From Astropecten irregularis (lineage: Eukaryota > Echinodermata > Asteroidea > Paxillosida > Astropectinidae), in assembly GCA_963971285.1 (NCBI GenBank), contig OZ020251.1, forward strand, positions 7,936,001-8,000,000: a DNA stretch of 64,000 nucleotides, read 5' to 3'. The first letter of the stretch is position 1. Every line of letters begins with the position of its first letter. Below the pieces are notes generated by a model, which was not told the origin of the DNA, made no database searches, and was given only the letters and a program-made list of their open reading frames with translations. A program made the translations under genes and the position numbers. Below, in pieces: positions 27,401 through 31,990 of the stretch.

Positions 27401-28428
27401 TCTACCCACTCCTCCATTACTACACAACCACCTCCTCCTATCCCTCCTCCATCACAGCCTCAGCCACCACCAACACCAACACTCCCTCCCTCCTCCTCCA
27501 CACCCTCCCTCCCTCCTCCTTAAAAAGGCCTCTTTCCGCCTCATCCTCCTCCTCAAATGGCCTCTTTCCGCCTCATCCTCCTCCTCAAATGGCCTCTTTC
27601 CGCCTCAAAAATAGGCGCGAGATGTCCCTCACATACTACTTTTATATTACAGTATATTATTGCTTGCTTTTCAGTGAGAATTTGGACTAAATATTTACTC
27701 TCTAAATGCAAAAGAGTGCAAAGCCACTCTTAGAGTCATATTATGAAGGACACCACGATTGTACTGAGTGGTACTCGATTGTACTGAGTAGATCAATTTT
27801 GGTATTTTTCCTCTTACAATCTTCTTACGTCAAATGCCCGTAAATCCCGCGACAGCATCTTAATTTCCTAAAAAGCTTATTTTGTGTACCTAAATCGCTC
27901 ATGCATCCATCCGTCCTTCGAGGATTTTCTTCAGTTTTCTTTCTTTTTTTTCTTCTCCTTCTGCAGATTCTTCTTTTCATTTCAACTATCCATTAAACAA
28001 ATTACAGTTTGTAGGCAGATAAGTGACGATATTGTTTTGAATGCTCACTTCATCAAAAAGCCACTGGTAATTAGCTTGTCAGACTAACACCGCCTGAAAA
28101 CATAATATACATTTAATTTTGTAAATTTGCAGATTTCTGAGCGGTTTTTACAAATTATTTTATCCATAAAAAAAAAAATCACCAAACTTGAAACGATTCT
28201 TGTCAGGATATTCTACCAATGCTTTGTCATGAGCGATGTTGTGTTGTCCTATTTTGTACATTTTTCATTTCCTGGTTTTTGCAGATCTTCGTCGGTAATG
28301 AGGACACAAACACGGCTGTGACTAATATGTTTGATAAGAGCATCGTAGCCACTGCGGTCCGTATTGAGCCTGTTACCTGGGATGGTGGAGTTGGTATGCG
28401 CCTGGAGCTGCTGGGATGTCGCAATTAA
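5526..28428 (+). CDS. Secreted PAN/apple + F5/8C (discoidin) domain protein, four exons
   Basis: Exons at 5526-5880, 9473-9623, 10589-10760 and 28285-28428 total 822 coding bases (273 residues plus stop). Phases at all three junctions are consistent (1, 2, 0). The product begins with a hydrophobic signal peptide (MEYVNYLIAFLKIIISIAAA). It continues with a cysteine-rich PAN/apple-like segment (CAGMCLRDDACKSFSFC...CELN...GCQYF) and ends with a discoidin fold (CLSPEPLGLEDGSI, ITASSQ, ARLN, GWTA, SWIEVDL, WFVKQYKILY, FVGNED, VRIEPV, MRLELLGC). Such proteins are extracellular and typically bind glycans or phospholipids, so an adhesion or lectin-like role is an inference. An in-frame ATG at 5394 would add 44 residues before the signal peptide; 5526 is preferred because it has A at -3 and puts the hydrophobic segment first. 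Intron 3 contains the Polinton. Confidence 0.87.
6206..6567 (+). repeat. Family A element copy
   Basis: This runs from 'aaggtaatttcatactttgg' to 'attaccttt' and contains the family's internal 'cttcacagatttacct', 'gggtataaagatggt', 'ccagaaaagagtaaaacca' and 'actgttttctcaaaaagtg'. Confidence 0.75.
7750..7835 (+). mobile_element. tRNA-derived SINE head
   Basis: An A-box-like TGGCCTGGCGG is followed about 40 bases later by a B box GGTTCGGGTCC, as in a Pol III tRNA promoter. A full cloverleaf is not evident, so this is taken as a SINE head and not a tRNA gene. Confidence 0.5.
8655..8815. repeat. Cluster of direct and inverted ATTTCGAGGGAA motifs
   Basis: The motif TTTCGAGG(G/A)AA and its complement TTCCCTCGAAAT/TTCGTTCCC occur several times within 160 bases, giving strong foldback potential. 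It resembles the remains of a palindromic short transposon. Confidence 0.5.
9473..9623 (+). CDS. PAN-discoidin gene, exon 2 (start of F5/8C domain)
   Basis: The acceptor TTGTGACAACAG is followed by the frame ...CLSPEPLGLEDGSIPGYHI..., the hallmark opening of an F5/8C domain, through GWTA. It ends at the donor GTGAGT with two bases of a codon carried over. Confidence 0.88.
10589..10760 (+). CDS. PAN-discoidin gene, exon 3 (middle of F5/8C domain)
   Basis: The acceptor ATAATAG at 10588 keeps the frame (GA|T, Asp) and yields DNSQNSWIEVDLDG, typical of the discoidin core. The nearer CTCAG at 10598 would shift the frame and is rejected. The exon ends GAC GTG AAG before donor GTATAT at 10761. The Polinton starts 15 bp further on. 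Confidence 0.87.
10770..10775. repeat. Target-site duplication, left copy (TTTATA)
   Basis: TTTATA lies directly before the left inverted repeat and is repeated exactly at 27641-27646. A 6-bp duplication is the known signature of Polinton integration. Confidence 0.92.
10776..11226. repeat. Polinton left terminal inverted repeat
   Basis: This is complementary to 27208-27640. Near the tip is a tandem 32-bp unit (GAGGCGGAAAGAGGCC...; three copies from about 10811). Further in, a minisatellite of about 30 bp repeats GACAAGATGGGACAAG with TGACGTCA sites at 11045-11052 and 11127-11134 and a variant at 11095. The arm is about 18 bp longer than its partner, in the minisatellite. Confidence 0.93.
11227..12547. 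repeat. Degenerate repeats of about 150 bp upstream of the Polinton polymerase
   Basis: The block starting GATGCAGACGGTT recurs at 11580, 11728, 11864, 12030 and 12179 (spacings 148, 136, 166 and 149 bp). Each block carries 'gagataaagtaccgaac', 'cagctcgct' and 'tggacaacatatgt' in the same order. No gene is seen between 11227 and 11579. Position and repetition suggest a subterminal or regulatory array, which is an inference. Confidence 0.8.
12548..13164 (+). other. Short open segments before pPolB, probably 5' exons
   Basis: An ATG-led segment at 12548-12775 ends at a canonical donor (GTAAG), and a 66-bp segment at 13099-13164 is bounded by GCAG and GTAAGG. Both are in a phase compatible with the large polymerase frame, which has no upstream ATG of its own and is preceded by an AG at 13294-13295. 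Polinton genes are known to be spliced in some animals, so these are read as likely small acidic 5' exons. A 29-base A-run separates them near 12976-13005. Confidence is moderate because only splice signals and phase support it. Confidence 0.5.
13296..17969 (+). CDS. pPolB: Polinton protein-primed DNA polymerase B with N-terminal zinc fingers
   Basis: The frame of about 1557 codons begins with an acidic stretch and three C2H2 zinc fingers (residues about 24-45, 55-75 and 103-124). A Pro/Ala-rich linker follows (about 140-235) with a 15-residue repeat of PAPQPAPPPAPPAVP type. A fourth zinc finger (YSCTKC...HLKRHEICC) lies near 582. The 3'-5' exonuclease motifs follow: DFES (about 647), GFNSGKYD (about 767) and YNNLD (about 900). 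Next are polymerase motif A GFDANALYLWAL (about 1000), the conserved FHGCFWHGH segment (about 1087) seen in Polinton polymerases, motif B GNSAYG (about 1310) and motif C MDTDS (about 1405). In this family the enzyme copies the element from a protein primer bound at the inverted repeats. Zinc fingers at the N terminus could bind element DNA, which is an inference. The frame opens after a splice-acceptor-like AG; the first codon shown may not be the true start. Confidence 0.95.
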   Translation, partial: DLSDDDDDVFTHRPPPPTPQKRFSCTDCDKSFKRRDCLNRHRRKRHVKERPERLVCDQCLKTFCRKDNLKRHEKTHKRPDPSPAPIPPKPPAVPLASRHPCHPCQFCRKKYTRLDNLRRHVKIQHPQNRENNSDRGAPPALPVLPPVPPAALPALPALPALPQVPEAAPPAPQPAPPPAPPAVPPAPQPAPPPAPAAVPPAPQPAPPPAPPAVPPAPPAAPAAQHQAAPPVFAGPLREDPEEFPDAAQLYLDGLREEGRLPHGAEEQEELEDTELLHTLQVNWGSIRTHHYTHRPVQDIYNFRLVGSRLIGQGVDVEEAMRGVFHDIRLHAKVNVSFGLVLRHSVSGDLRYYHASDNNAQFFPEPITLASIADLDPLVEKLRRGDIAEHGRRQRPDTKWTVESITNMCVFVNKTNFLIGAPSIPLPPFVANNPGLISLVRNRHTGELYDDKLCFFRCLALLNTNNVRQLKREVQHLLGQYRSKLGDVGVNGVSLDDLGAAEHLFSVNIQVYSLVQVDQETASGDDDSDDNGEGGEDAVEGGVRIRAELIRRSPSHHPRTLNLNLFADHFSYIQDLRMYSKSYSCTKCARCFKRPTHLKRHEICCTANVKHVFPGGTYQLPKTVFDDLAELGITVPIDHQFYPYRATFDFESFFSTVPVHLRDPTRKLKWTAQHQLLSCSVASNVPDHQEPECFVTNGDSKQLVQRVVSKLHAISNAAYLELLQRYQPVFMALDELIDQGTGQQGQRKHPAEAIKQKLDDFLRELPVLGFNSGKYDVNIMKRYLYAELQTTDPLEFIVKRTGTYMALKTSKLKFLDITNYLAPGYTYDKFLKAYNVEQQKGFFPYEWMDSLDKLESESLPPHEAFHSKLKNGNISTQQYEVCQKAWEENGMKNMTDFLIWYNNLDVGPFLEAAEKMFSFYKQRGMDMFKCAISVPGLSLRYLFMTIPKGIAFTLFDKANKDLYYKVKENIVGGPSIVFCRHHEKDKTRIRNGEKVCKKVVGFDANALYLWALMQEMPVGVFIRRKADSNFKPIHSHKYGAMACEWLDWEARSNGVNIEHMFNGTEKRVGERKLPVDGFCRETNTVYQFHGCFWHGHQCRLNRKQYNDVKGKSREDLLKQTEEISGYIRSQGYTLIEQWECEWQMKQSQNSNLRQFLETIRLPHCKKLSMSQRELHNYIMDGSLFGLVECDVRVPPHLKDHFAEMTPVFKNVDISKDDIGDHMKRYAEQTGVFKSPRRSLIGSMFGSKILLATPLLRWYIAHGLELQHVHEVIQYNHNSCFRSFGDSVSDARRAGDTDPSNAILADTMKLLGNSAYGKTVTNQERHMKVTVANNVTAPNYINDPHFRALHDIGEGIYEVELTKKLIRLNLPIQIGFFVYQYAKLRMLQFYYDFLVKFIHLADFEMCEMDTDSAYLALSGDSIQSVIKPDKVEEYQREKSQWFPRDDTDEHKAYDKRTPGLFKIEWEGDGIVALCSKTYFCFGSHNKVSCKGLNKKTNEITKEKYLNVLRTQTSGSGVNRGFRMRGGAMFTYEQTKTAFSYLYPKRKVSEDGRTTTFLDL
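13797..13945. repeat. 45-bp tandem repeat within the polymerase linker
   Basis: About three copies of a GC-rich 45-bp unit encode the repeated PAPQPAPPPAPPAVP-like block. It is far more GC-rich than the rest of the gene. Confidence 0.75.
17970..19488. repeat. Polinton intergenic low-complexity and 60-bp minisatellite
   Basis: This gap separates the converging polymerase and protease genes. It has long T-runs (18262-18300), a (GTT)n tract (about 18377-18408), a (GT)n tract (18587-18608), then repeats. Two longer blocks of about 120 bp (18745-19078) come first, followed by about six near-identical 60-bp units (19079-19410) built on AAACTACCTACAATTACAAA. Because 60 is a multiple of three, open frames run through the array on both strands (about 18981-19574 plus, 19046-19459 minus), but they are products of the repeat. 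Confidence 0.85.
19489..20007 (-). CDS. PRO: Polinton adenain-like cysteine protease
   Basis: This 172-residue protein has the adenain/Ulp-type layout: catalytic His in GQHWVAIYI, acidic residue in EYFDSYG, and Cys with its oxyanion Gln in AVCGQYC. Family members mature capsid proteins in adenoviruses and are assigned the same role in Polintons. It is the last gene of the minus-strand block, 33 bp after the major capsid gene. Confidence 0.93.
   Translation of the reverse strand: MDSYKISRLMKRDRFTKHYFRGVFASDQLPRWYVPRPSALIVNTDPSTKPGQHWVAIYITRDGDGEYFDSYGQPVTLPRIQRFLKRNATRTRYNRRPLQGPLSAVCGQYCIFFLLQRCRGLSMSKITLQFSSDKKDNDLLVNEFIKKHFPGVKTVVYDGQFLVRQIARALTN
20041..21372 (-). CDS. MCP: Polinton major capsid protein (double jelly-roll)
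   Basis: This 443-residue protein lies between protease and a small basic protein, the usual place of the Polinton major capsid gene. Recognisable blocks are the opening SELDLFSLPSTQTSVEKGQW, the IEFFIPGTGEEYMDLNQTQLYV strand region (shown in part) and NLFLQSLFSQIDVSLN. These match the family whose members are modelled as double jelly-roll hexon-like proteins. The call rests on remembered family sequence and length; structure prediction would make it firm. Confidence 0.88.
   Translation of the reverse strand: MSLLHAHSGECTKSELDLFSLPSTQTSVEKGQWVEYHPISTISDGGPIEFFIPGTGEEYMDLNQTQLYVRAKVTKADGSNLGDDDRVGPVNLFLQSLFSQIDVSLNERLISHSTPTYPYRAMIETLLSYGGDAKASQLTAGLFYKDTPNRMDNPDPLGDDAAINKGLKYRWEYIKNSRVVDMIGPIHSDIFFQDRHMLNGVDLKLKLIRSSDAFCLMAAGVNPAYKVVIQDASVFVRKVKVSSAVMLGHMKALEKGTAKYPLRRNLCKMVSVPQGNLTLTQDHIFLGQLPSRIVVGCVTNEAFNGRYGKNPFNFRHMFVNYLTVHVDGEQIPYTPLKPKFDTAGTSFIRAYHTLFSGTDKMYQDEGNTISRSDYKGGYTLYGFDLSPDLSAGGHFNLVKRGNLRLDVHFARPLEKTINVIIYAEFNNILQIDQSRNVIFDYAS
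21409..21834 (-). CDS. Polinton small basic glycine/arginine-rich protein
   Basis: This 141-residue protein has a glycine-rich amphipathic stretch (GYGLGGILGGLFRSAMPLIK) and a very basic C terminus (RGRRRGIKRK). It lies between the two capsid genes. The layout recalls adenoviral core/cement proteins with an amphipathic helix, such as pVI or pX, but similarity is only in character, so no function is assigned. Confidence 0.75.
   Translation of the reverse strand: MMERYLPVNKHYEDYYVGQVGRGHPVFSGPRNQRGYGLGGILGGLFRSAMPLIKQGAKTIGREALRTGVGIAQDALNGKDIKKAAKSRLRSAGRNLTESAVHSLTNGGSRGRRRGIKRKASGRRVISSTSKRGKRSADIFD
21846..22634 (-). CDS. mCP: Polinton penton-like minor capsid protein
   Basis: This 262-residue protein contains the conserved Polinton minor-capsid opening: SFYVTLPSNSSMD, then NTLSHFYVTLP and WEVGLAEIIYPHRWLNV. 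Family members are modelled as a single jelly-roll penton at capsid vertices. It lies 11 bp from the basic-protein gene and 11 bp from the integrase gene, so the cluster is tightly packed. Confidence 0.9.
   Translation of the reverse strand: MNIGNQTSIDSLIMTDSFYVTLPSNSSMDSHPNNTLSHFYVTLPSPLSFEGDWEVGLAEIIYPHRWLNVFEGENMLACSAEGGGSTLLHLHRVPEGYYPTAEDLFASFVPPIEHNGMLRLRYNKYIQKIVVKTDENVVLKMLGRLATLLGFDDGAIVCGNEKSLRVVDLQPFHSIFIYSNIVEYSTVGDTRAPLLRTVNVEGEYGETVTKIYDNPHYIPLKHKLVDTIEMDLRDDTGQPIPFVSGKVIVKVHFRKRRSSYFN
22646..23734 (-). CDS. INT: Polinton integrase with chromodomain
   Basis: The core is an RNase H-fold integrase with the D,D-35-E triad (WQADLVDM, LQTDKGTEF, SVVERFNRTLK). It ends in a chromodomain (YEVEKVLKSRKIRGKREHLV, then KWIGYPDKFNSW). 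Such enzymes cut and join Polinton ends, producing 6-bp target duplications, and the chromodomain may guide target choice. The frame is open upstream to 23905, but that part overlaps the neighbouring gene and lacks family similarity, so the MMASKEAYL start at 23734 is preferred (23731 is equally possible). Confidence 0.95.
   Translation of the reverse strand: MMASKEAYLKRVYYDPQHPAGLGGVEGVYRAARKDGVNINRKEIETWLIRQPTYTLHKQIRKRFKRNRVIVGGIDQQWQADLVDMSSLSRFNGNYRYILTCIDILSKYAWAVPLKNKTGTSLINGFQQILQSGRTPQMLQTDKGTEFLNRPFQSFLKENKIGFFTTQNETKASVVERFNRTLKTKMYKYFTATNSRVYVKVLPKLMSAYNHAYHRSIKTAPAAVNVNNAERIRYNLYNRPSNNGPAVKPLSFKFNVGDTVRISMAARPFKKGYLPGWTTELLTVSAIIPRQPPVYQLKDYDGEALDGTFYEQELQHAVKLDDLYEVEKVLKSRKIRGKREHLVKWIGYPDKFNSWVSTLHKI
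23890..24405 (-). CDS. Polinton small helical protein with basic tail (unknown)
   Basis: This 171-residue protein is predicted from composition to be helical in its first half (LDAEMKELLDRQ, LYHQTLQRYIDLNKQRM), Pro- and Glu-rich in the middle, and basic at the end (RKRKAASGRKKRSRVKW, NLS-like). Helical proteins of this layout are common accessory genes next to the integrase in animal Polintons, but no function is assigned here. It ends about 155 bp beyond the preferred integrase start and begins 3 bp from the next gene. Confidence 0.75.
   Translation of the reverse strand: MEHTKKMVLVPQDTLTKLQSARRLEQTPTTRVVHRLDAEMKELLDRQNLSDGDKIKLYHQTLQRYIDLNKQRMAPLAMTMENPRQDDHPPTLEPITEVARGPPKLEREPVIDASSKMKVHFRESPEEEEAYHLPQLFAEASHLGPIPKTTTRKRKAASGRKKRSRVKWSVY
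24408..24740 (-). CDS. Polinton small basic protein with hydrophobic C terminus (unknown)
   Basis: This 110-residue protein is rich in Lys/Arg (PSQRKKLVRYKHHMRVLG) and ends in a glycine-rich hydrophobic stretch (GGFLGALLTPVLSALGGLLF) that could insert in or bind a membrane. Proteins of this shape recur in Polintons and adintovirus-like elements; the role is unknown. Start ATG at 24740 or 24734. Confidence 0.75.
   Translation of the reverse strand: MKMSRRVHHNAPYLHVLAKGSDKQRQGVIQGANKELIHCLCECALNVLNGNIPLKPSQRKKLVRYKHHMRVLGNKQVGIEKKKKVLRQKGGFLGALLTPVLSALGGLLFK
24771..25415 (-). CDS. ATP: Polinton FtsK/HerA-type packaging ATPase
   Basis: This 214-residue protein has Walker A GPTGSGKT near the N terminus (residues 15-22) and Walker B LVVIDDL (about 90), followed by a conserved SLNAHYMVLYKNPRD segment. 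This matches the A32-like/FtsK-HerA ATPases that pump DNA into capsids of related viruses, and it is a core Polinton gene. Confidence 0.95.
   Translation of the reverse strand: MDVRLKHPFTCVIAGPTGSGKTQFVKRVILAEGNTIIEPGINNIIWCYGEYQDAYDRLASLVPQIRFVEGYPNDLLQSLDRTQRNLVVIDDLMSESSNNGKVTELFTKGSHHRNLSVILILQNLFYKGKEMRTISLNAHYMVLYKNPRDASQITHLARQMYPTKTKYMMEAYRDATSAPYGYLFIDLKPDTPEDIRLRTNIFPGEYPTVYIPKV
25416..25893. other. AT-rich gap inside the Polinton
   Basis: About 480 bp of AT-rich sequence without an open frame of note lies between the ATPase start and the 3' end of the next minus-strand frame. It may hold the ATPase-block promoter on the minus strand, for example TATAAAG-like sequence near 25455, but this is only a guess. 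Confidence 0.4.
25894..26411 (-). CDS. Polinton CxxC/HxC protein (unknown function)
   Basis: The open frame has no in-frame ATG near its upstream end, so it may be an exon or use a non-ATG start; only its extent is given. It contains a putative zinc-binding array CEGCEEDWPSQYDHAC (C-x2-C...H-x-C). The PSQ-x2-H-x-C pattern is one I recall from uncharacterised proteins in animal genomes and in Polinton-like elements. The C-terminal half is acidic and helical, with repeated Asp/Ile. It lies downstream of the WW-PC4 frame on the same strand. No function is assigned. Confidence 0.6.
26444..27034 (-). CDS. Polinton WW-PC4 fusion protein
   Basis: This 196-residue protein is the first minus-strand gene next to the right inverted repeat. 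Residues about 38-66 (GWREGFSTTEKRPYFHNIF, then TRESVWSIP) form a WW-like module with two tryptophans and the closing Pro. The C-terminal 65 residues (FKGRVYVNLREYYLNEG, GKKGLNLTTQEWFTL) match the single-stranded-DNA-binding domain of transcription cofactor PC4/Sub1. A KKRK tract lies between them. PC4 binds ssDNA and modulates Pol II transcription and replication, and WW modules bind proline-rich peptides such as the Pol II tail. A role in element transcription or replication is inferred. The assignment was made by eye. Confidence 0.72.
   Translation of the reverse strand: MASTSGLNDQPSSPTSTMERPGPFDCVKKLTHEQVKRGWREGFSTTEKRPYFHNIFTRESVWSIPTIQSIQEQHEDSDADTGPAVDLLAAAMTEISSNPPVDFSQPPFIKGKKRKFSPDPDHDENERNAVRFHMGGERYALVKRFKGRVYVNLREYYLNEGQTKLLAGKKGLNLTTQEWFTLIEQKQAIAEAINLV
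27035..27207. other. Spacer between WW-PC4 gene and right inverted repeat
   Basis: This is the presumed promoter region for the minus-strand genes. It holds an ACGTCA half-site near 27191. No open frame is seen. Confidence 0.4.
27208..27640. repeat. Polinton right terminal inverted repeat
   Basis: This mirrors 10776-11226. It has three evenly spaced perfect TGACGTCA sites (27300-27307, 27332-27339, 27364-27371) within a 32-bp minisatellite, and three copies of the 32-bp GAGGCGG... unit near the tip. An open frame at 27315-27614 simply reads through the repeat. Confidence 0.93.
27641..27646. repeat. Target-site duplication, right copy (TTTATA)
   Basis: This is an exact copy of 10770-10775, directly after the right inverted repeat. 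Confidence 0.92.
28285..28428 (+). CDS. PAN-discoidin gene, exon 4 (end of F5/8C domain and stop)
   Basis: The acceptor TTTTTGCAG is followed by IFVGNEDTNTAV...VRIEPVTWDGG...MRLELLGCRN and TAA. This completes the discoidin domain with its closing cysteine, in phase 0 with exon 3. Confidence 0.88.
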   Translation: MFVGNEDTNTAVTNMFDKSIVATAVRIEPVTWDGGVGMRLELLGCRN

Positions 28429-30400
28429 GGAAATCCTTTACTCCACAAGTATTATTAACACAACATGAGCAAAATCAAACTCCACTCAAAATGTCTCAAT
28501 TTTCATGCATATTTTGTTTCAAGTTGATTAAATGCTTTCAAGCGATTAACCGCATTAAATCAGCGTAAGATGTTTACAGAGCAAATACCAGAAGATATTC
28601 AAAAATTATTCATTTTTAATCACTGACAGATACCTTTTGTTATCATTGGAGGTAACTCCCATCACGTGACTATTTATTAGAGATATTTTTCCCAACCCAA
28701 CCCCTAAAAAACTCTCTTTAAAAAGCCTTCACCAATCTGTGATTATTTAATTAATAAGCACACTCGGACCTATAACTGTTTGGTTCCATAATGTGATACA
28801 AAATGTAAGAGCTTCATAGGTAGCCTGACAACCATTTGTTTCTAAACCACGATTTGCCACATACTGCTACTAGCTGTAACTGACATTTGGTGTCCTTTTG
28901 TGCACAAATAACAAGCAATGCTTGTCGCCTTTTTACCTGTTTAATTTTGTGGCCAATTTATAATAGTTGGCCAAAGTACAGTCCATCTATTTGACGGAAT
29001 TAAAAATGATAATAATTGAGTACGATAGTGTGCCACCATGAGTTTGCAACGCGTTGGCCAATCACAATGTGAGGAAATACTTCTGTCGACAAACTGTGCA
29101 TGTGGAAAGATGCGCAGTTTTGTCGACAAATACGAAATTGGCCAACGCGTTGCAAACTCATGATAGTGCATTATTGTGAAACGCCCGACTTTATATAACT
29201 TTTAGAAATTCAACATTAATGGACTGTATCGTGACAAAACGAGCAAAACAAGCTCGAAAGTGGTTGAGTAGTATTTCGAGCAACATCTGAGTTTTTTTCA
29301 GATGATTATTTGTTCTTTGATTTTTATGTTATTGTAAACTTTAACTTTGAAAGGAATGTAATACCGAAAGCAATTCTAGGAAAGTGATAAAGCATAACCC
29401 ATGTTGGGTTTGGAGATCAGTAACAGAGGTAATTCGTAAAGACGTAATAACTGCTTTGTAGATATCAAGGGATGGAGTCTACCCTCAGTTAGCGTACATT
29501 TGAGAATCACCTAGCTCTTGTCTTAATTAATTTCACTTTATTTTCCACAAAATAACATAGCAAGCATATAGGATATTAGGCAAGATCAATGTTTCTATTC
29601 ACCTTGAGTCACTATCCATATATCTATTTCATTCTTGTTCCTGCATTCTACATCTGCTCTGTTTTAAGAGCACACGAAGTGTCATTATCCTTTTATTTTA
29701 TCCTTGTATTTTGCAAGGAGATATTTGTTTCTTTGCTTCATTTTTCTTCTTGTGTATTTCCTCTTCTGCTTCGGTTTTGGATATGCATTGTACACTGATT
29801 CTTATGAGACACAAATTTAGTGAGTACAACACAATCAAGGAAAACAAACAAACAGTCAAACAAATAAACACAAACAATGTTAATTAAGTGTAAAGGGAGC
29901 CCATCAGCTGAATGTGTCATTGTACTTCACAATAATATCATCTGACCAAATTCTCACTCATGAAACAGTTCCAACTCCTTTGCAATTATACAGCTCCGTC
30001 TACGTAGACCCTTTCGCAGATACGCCTGAAGTGCGCAGTGAAGGCATGTAAACAAAAATGTGGACCAGTTTGTACAGAAAAAAAATTTGACTGGCTGGCT
30101 ACCAGCGAAAGTATTTGTGCGGAAGGGCTAATCATAGGAAGAATAAAAACAAAGAAACAAACAAAACGAATATTTGTTACCGATTCGATTTTTCTATTAC
30201 AGGATTTGTCTGGATAATTTAATTCACCTCAGGCAAATTTCTGCGACTCTCGTCGTAATTTATTTTTTAGTACTGCACTTTGGTGGGAAATTTTAGTTCT
30301 CATTCAATAAAATAGAGTCTATAGACATCAACATTTAATTATTATTACATATCGGTTTATAAATTCAGCTTAACTTTGTAAAAGTCTTAGCATTCAATTT
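28429..30400. other. Gene-free region downstream of the PAN-discoidin gene
   Basis: This is AT-rich DNA that includes the 3' UTR of unknown length and one foldback element (29037-29162). I see no other feature I can support. Confidence 0.5.
29037..29162. repeat. Foldback element with 26-bp arms
   Basis: The arms CATGAGTTTGCAACGCGTTGG and their complement at 29137-29162 are perfect inverted copies (26 bp). A second inner pair, around TGTCGACAAA, lies between them. A diverged relative ('gccaccaagagtttgca') begins at 61817. Confidence 0.8.
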
Positions 30401-30419
30401 GTCCCAGTGTTAACTATGA

Positions 30420-31990
30420 TACGGATAGCCGTGTAAGTCTAACAGGTGAGATGTAACAACTGTATATAGTGATAGTGCTTAACAACTGATATAAAGCTGC
30501 GTGAGGTATCGTAACAGCAGCATTTTTACTGGATGCAGTAAAGGGATCAAGCTAAGTTCATGCTATGATACAGATCTGATGCCCATTATCCCCCTTCAGT
30601 CACTCAGTTACACCTGAACGTACATTCTCTGCATCACACATCGTTCTCCAGGTTTAATCTCTGATGATCGAGTTGAACCCCGAAACTAGTCCCAAAGTGA
30701 TACTAAATAATGTGTCCCAAAGACAATTTTTATCATCGGGACTAACCTCATTCAGGTTTAATAATGAGTCCACATAATATTCCACATATCGAGCTAATCC
30801 ACTGAAAGAATATTCAATCAGCTTACTGTTTTCTTGATGATATTGAGCACAGCATGCTAAGCTGTAGTTCCTTGCCTTGTACAGGAAAGACGCACCAACC
30901 TACTCCACTTTGTTCTAATATAAGAAACTAACTTGATAAAAATGTACTTAGCTTGGTCCCATTGTTGCATCTGATCAAGTAGTTTAGTAGACGCCCAAAA
31001 AGCTAAATCATATGGTCGTTACATGTGTTAAGTGTGTAAGTATTAACTGTGGTCGTAACGTAGTGCTTGAAGGTGTGCATGGTGGAAAGGCATTAAAGCT
31101 CGAATTTGGCTCCATATAAAATTCGCAAAGTACAATTTGCACCAATTGAAAAGTGCTCAACTTCTTGTGAGCATTCATTGTTAATATCCAGCTGTGACGT
31201 CAATTTCGCTTGGTATGAAGCATTCGCATGATATGACGTATGAACTGGGTTTGAGTTAGGAGGTTCTCGGAGATACCATGTATACATATCTCTGGTGTAA
31301 GTATAAATTAGGCCTATGTGGTTCTGAATAGAACCGGTTTCTCACTTCAAATGAAGCTGATAATCGGCAAAGGAAGCTATACGTGGTGTCTACGCAAACT
31401 GCCTAACTGATTGTTGAAGCGTATATTTATTAATATATTTAATGTGGATGTAAATTAACATGTACATGTATTTTGCTTTTAGATCAGTGATCAAAATGAA
31501 TTGTTGTAAGCTAACATATAAAGTTGTAAAAATTAATGGATACTCATTTAATTCATGAAATTTGCTTCAATGAAGAAACATTTGGAATTGATTTTAAATC
31601 ACCCCTTGACCATCTATTCCTAGATACCTTTCTTTTAAAGCTCAAAACATGCAATTTGGAAAATGTTTACGTATAGCTCTCAAAGTATACATTCCCAGGA
31701 TCACGGACGGACAACGCAGCCCGAGATCGATCAACAATTATCTGCTAACCATTGGCCAATGTGAGGAGATCAACCTGAAAAATCCAGCAATGGTTAACCA
31801 GTAATTGTTGGGCGAACATACACAGAGTTTTAGTCAATCCTTGGTCAATGTTATAATAGAAGCGGACAGTGACAATGTTCCAGTTCATTCTGAGGCACTG
31901 AGTCAAGGCTCGAGTCAAGTCATCCCGATGTGTTTACTAGGGTCGAATCGAATCGTTCTGATAGGATCGAGTCAGGCACTGCCTCAGTAA
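30420..31990. repeat. Diverged 2-kb tandem duplication, unit 1
   Basis: Landmarks such as 'cttcagtcac', 'cagttccttgcc/cagttccctgtc', 'caggaaagacgcaccaacct' and 'ggtggaaaggcatt' occur in the same order here and in 32350-34120. Offsets grow from about 1.85 to 2.17 kb because unit 2 has gained sequence. Its end holds one or two copies of the GGGTCGA(G/A)TCAA motif that is expanded in unit 2. No gene is recognised. Confidence 0.7.

Larger units (their letters stand above)
10776..27640. mobile_element. Polinton/Maverick element, 16.9 kb, apparently whole
   Basis: The ends read AGTAGTATGTGAGGGAC inward on both sides, followed by inverted repeats of about 451 bp (left) and 433 bp (right), with a matching 6-bp target duplication. 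Inside are all core Polinton parts: protein-primed DNA polymerase B, retroviral-type integrase with chromodomain, FtsK/HerA-type ATPase, adenain-like protease, double jelly-roll major capsid protein and penton-like minor capsid protein, plus several small accessory proteins. The polymerase is on the plus strand and the morphogenesis cluster on the minus strand. The core reading frames are long and open, I see no obvious breaks in them, and the inverted repeats are nearly alike, so the insertion is probably recent. It is a fossil or resident of the genome inserted in a host intron; whether it is ever active cannot be told from sequence. Confidence 0.97.
10761..28284 (+). other. Intron 3 of the PAN-discoidin gene, carrying the Polinton
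   Basis: The 17.5-kb intron consists of 9 bases of donor-side sequence, the target duplication, the Polinton, the second target copy and about 0.64 kb of AT-rich sequence leading to acceptor TTTTTGCAG at 28284. Without the element and one target copy it would be about 650 bp. Confidence 0.82.

Noticed and set aside
27315-27614. Open frames through the Polinton inverted repeats (and 10802-11183 on minus)
   Set aside because: They are repeat-driven frames of Pro/Ser/His-rich character, equal at both ends, without gene features.
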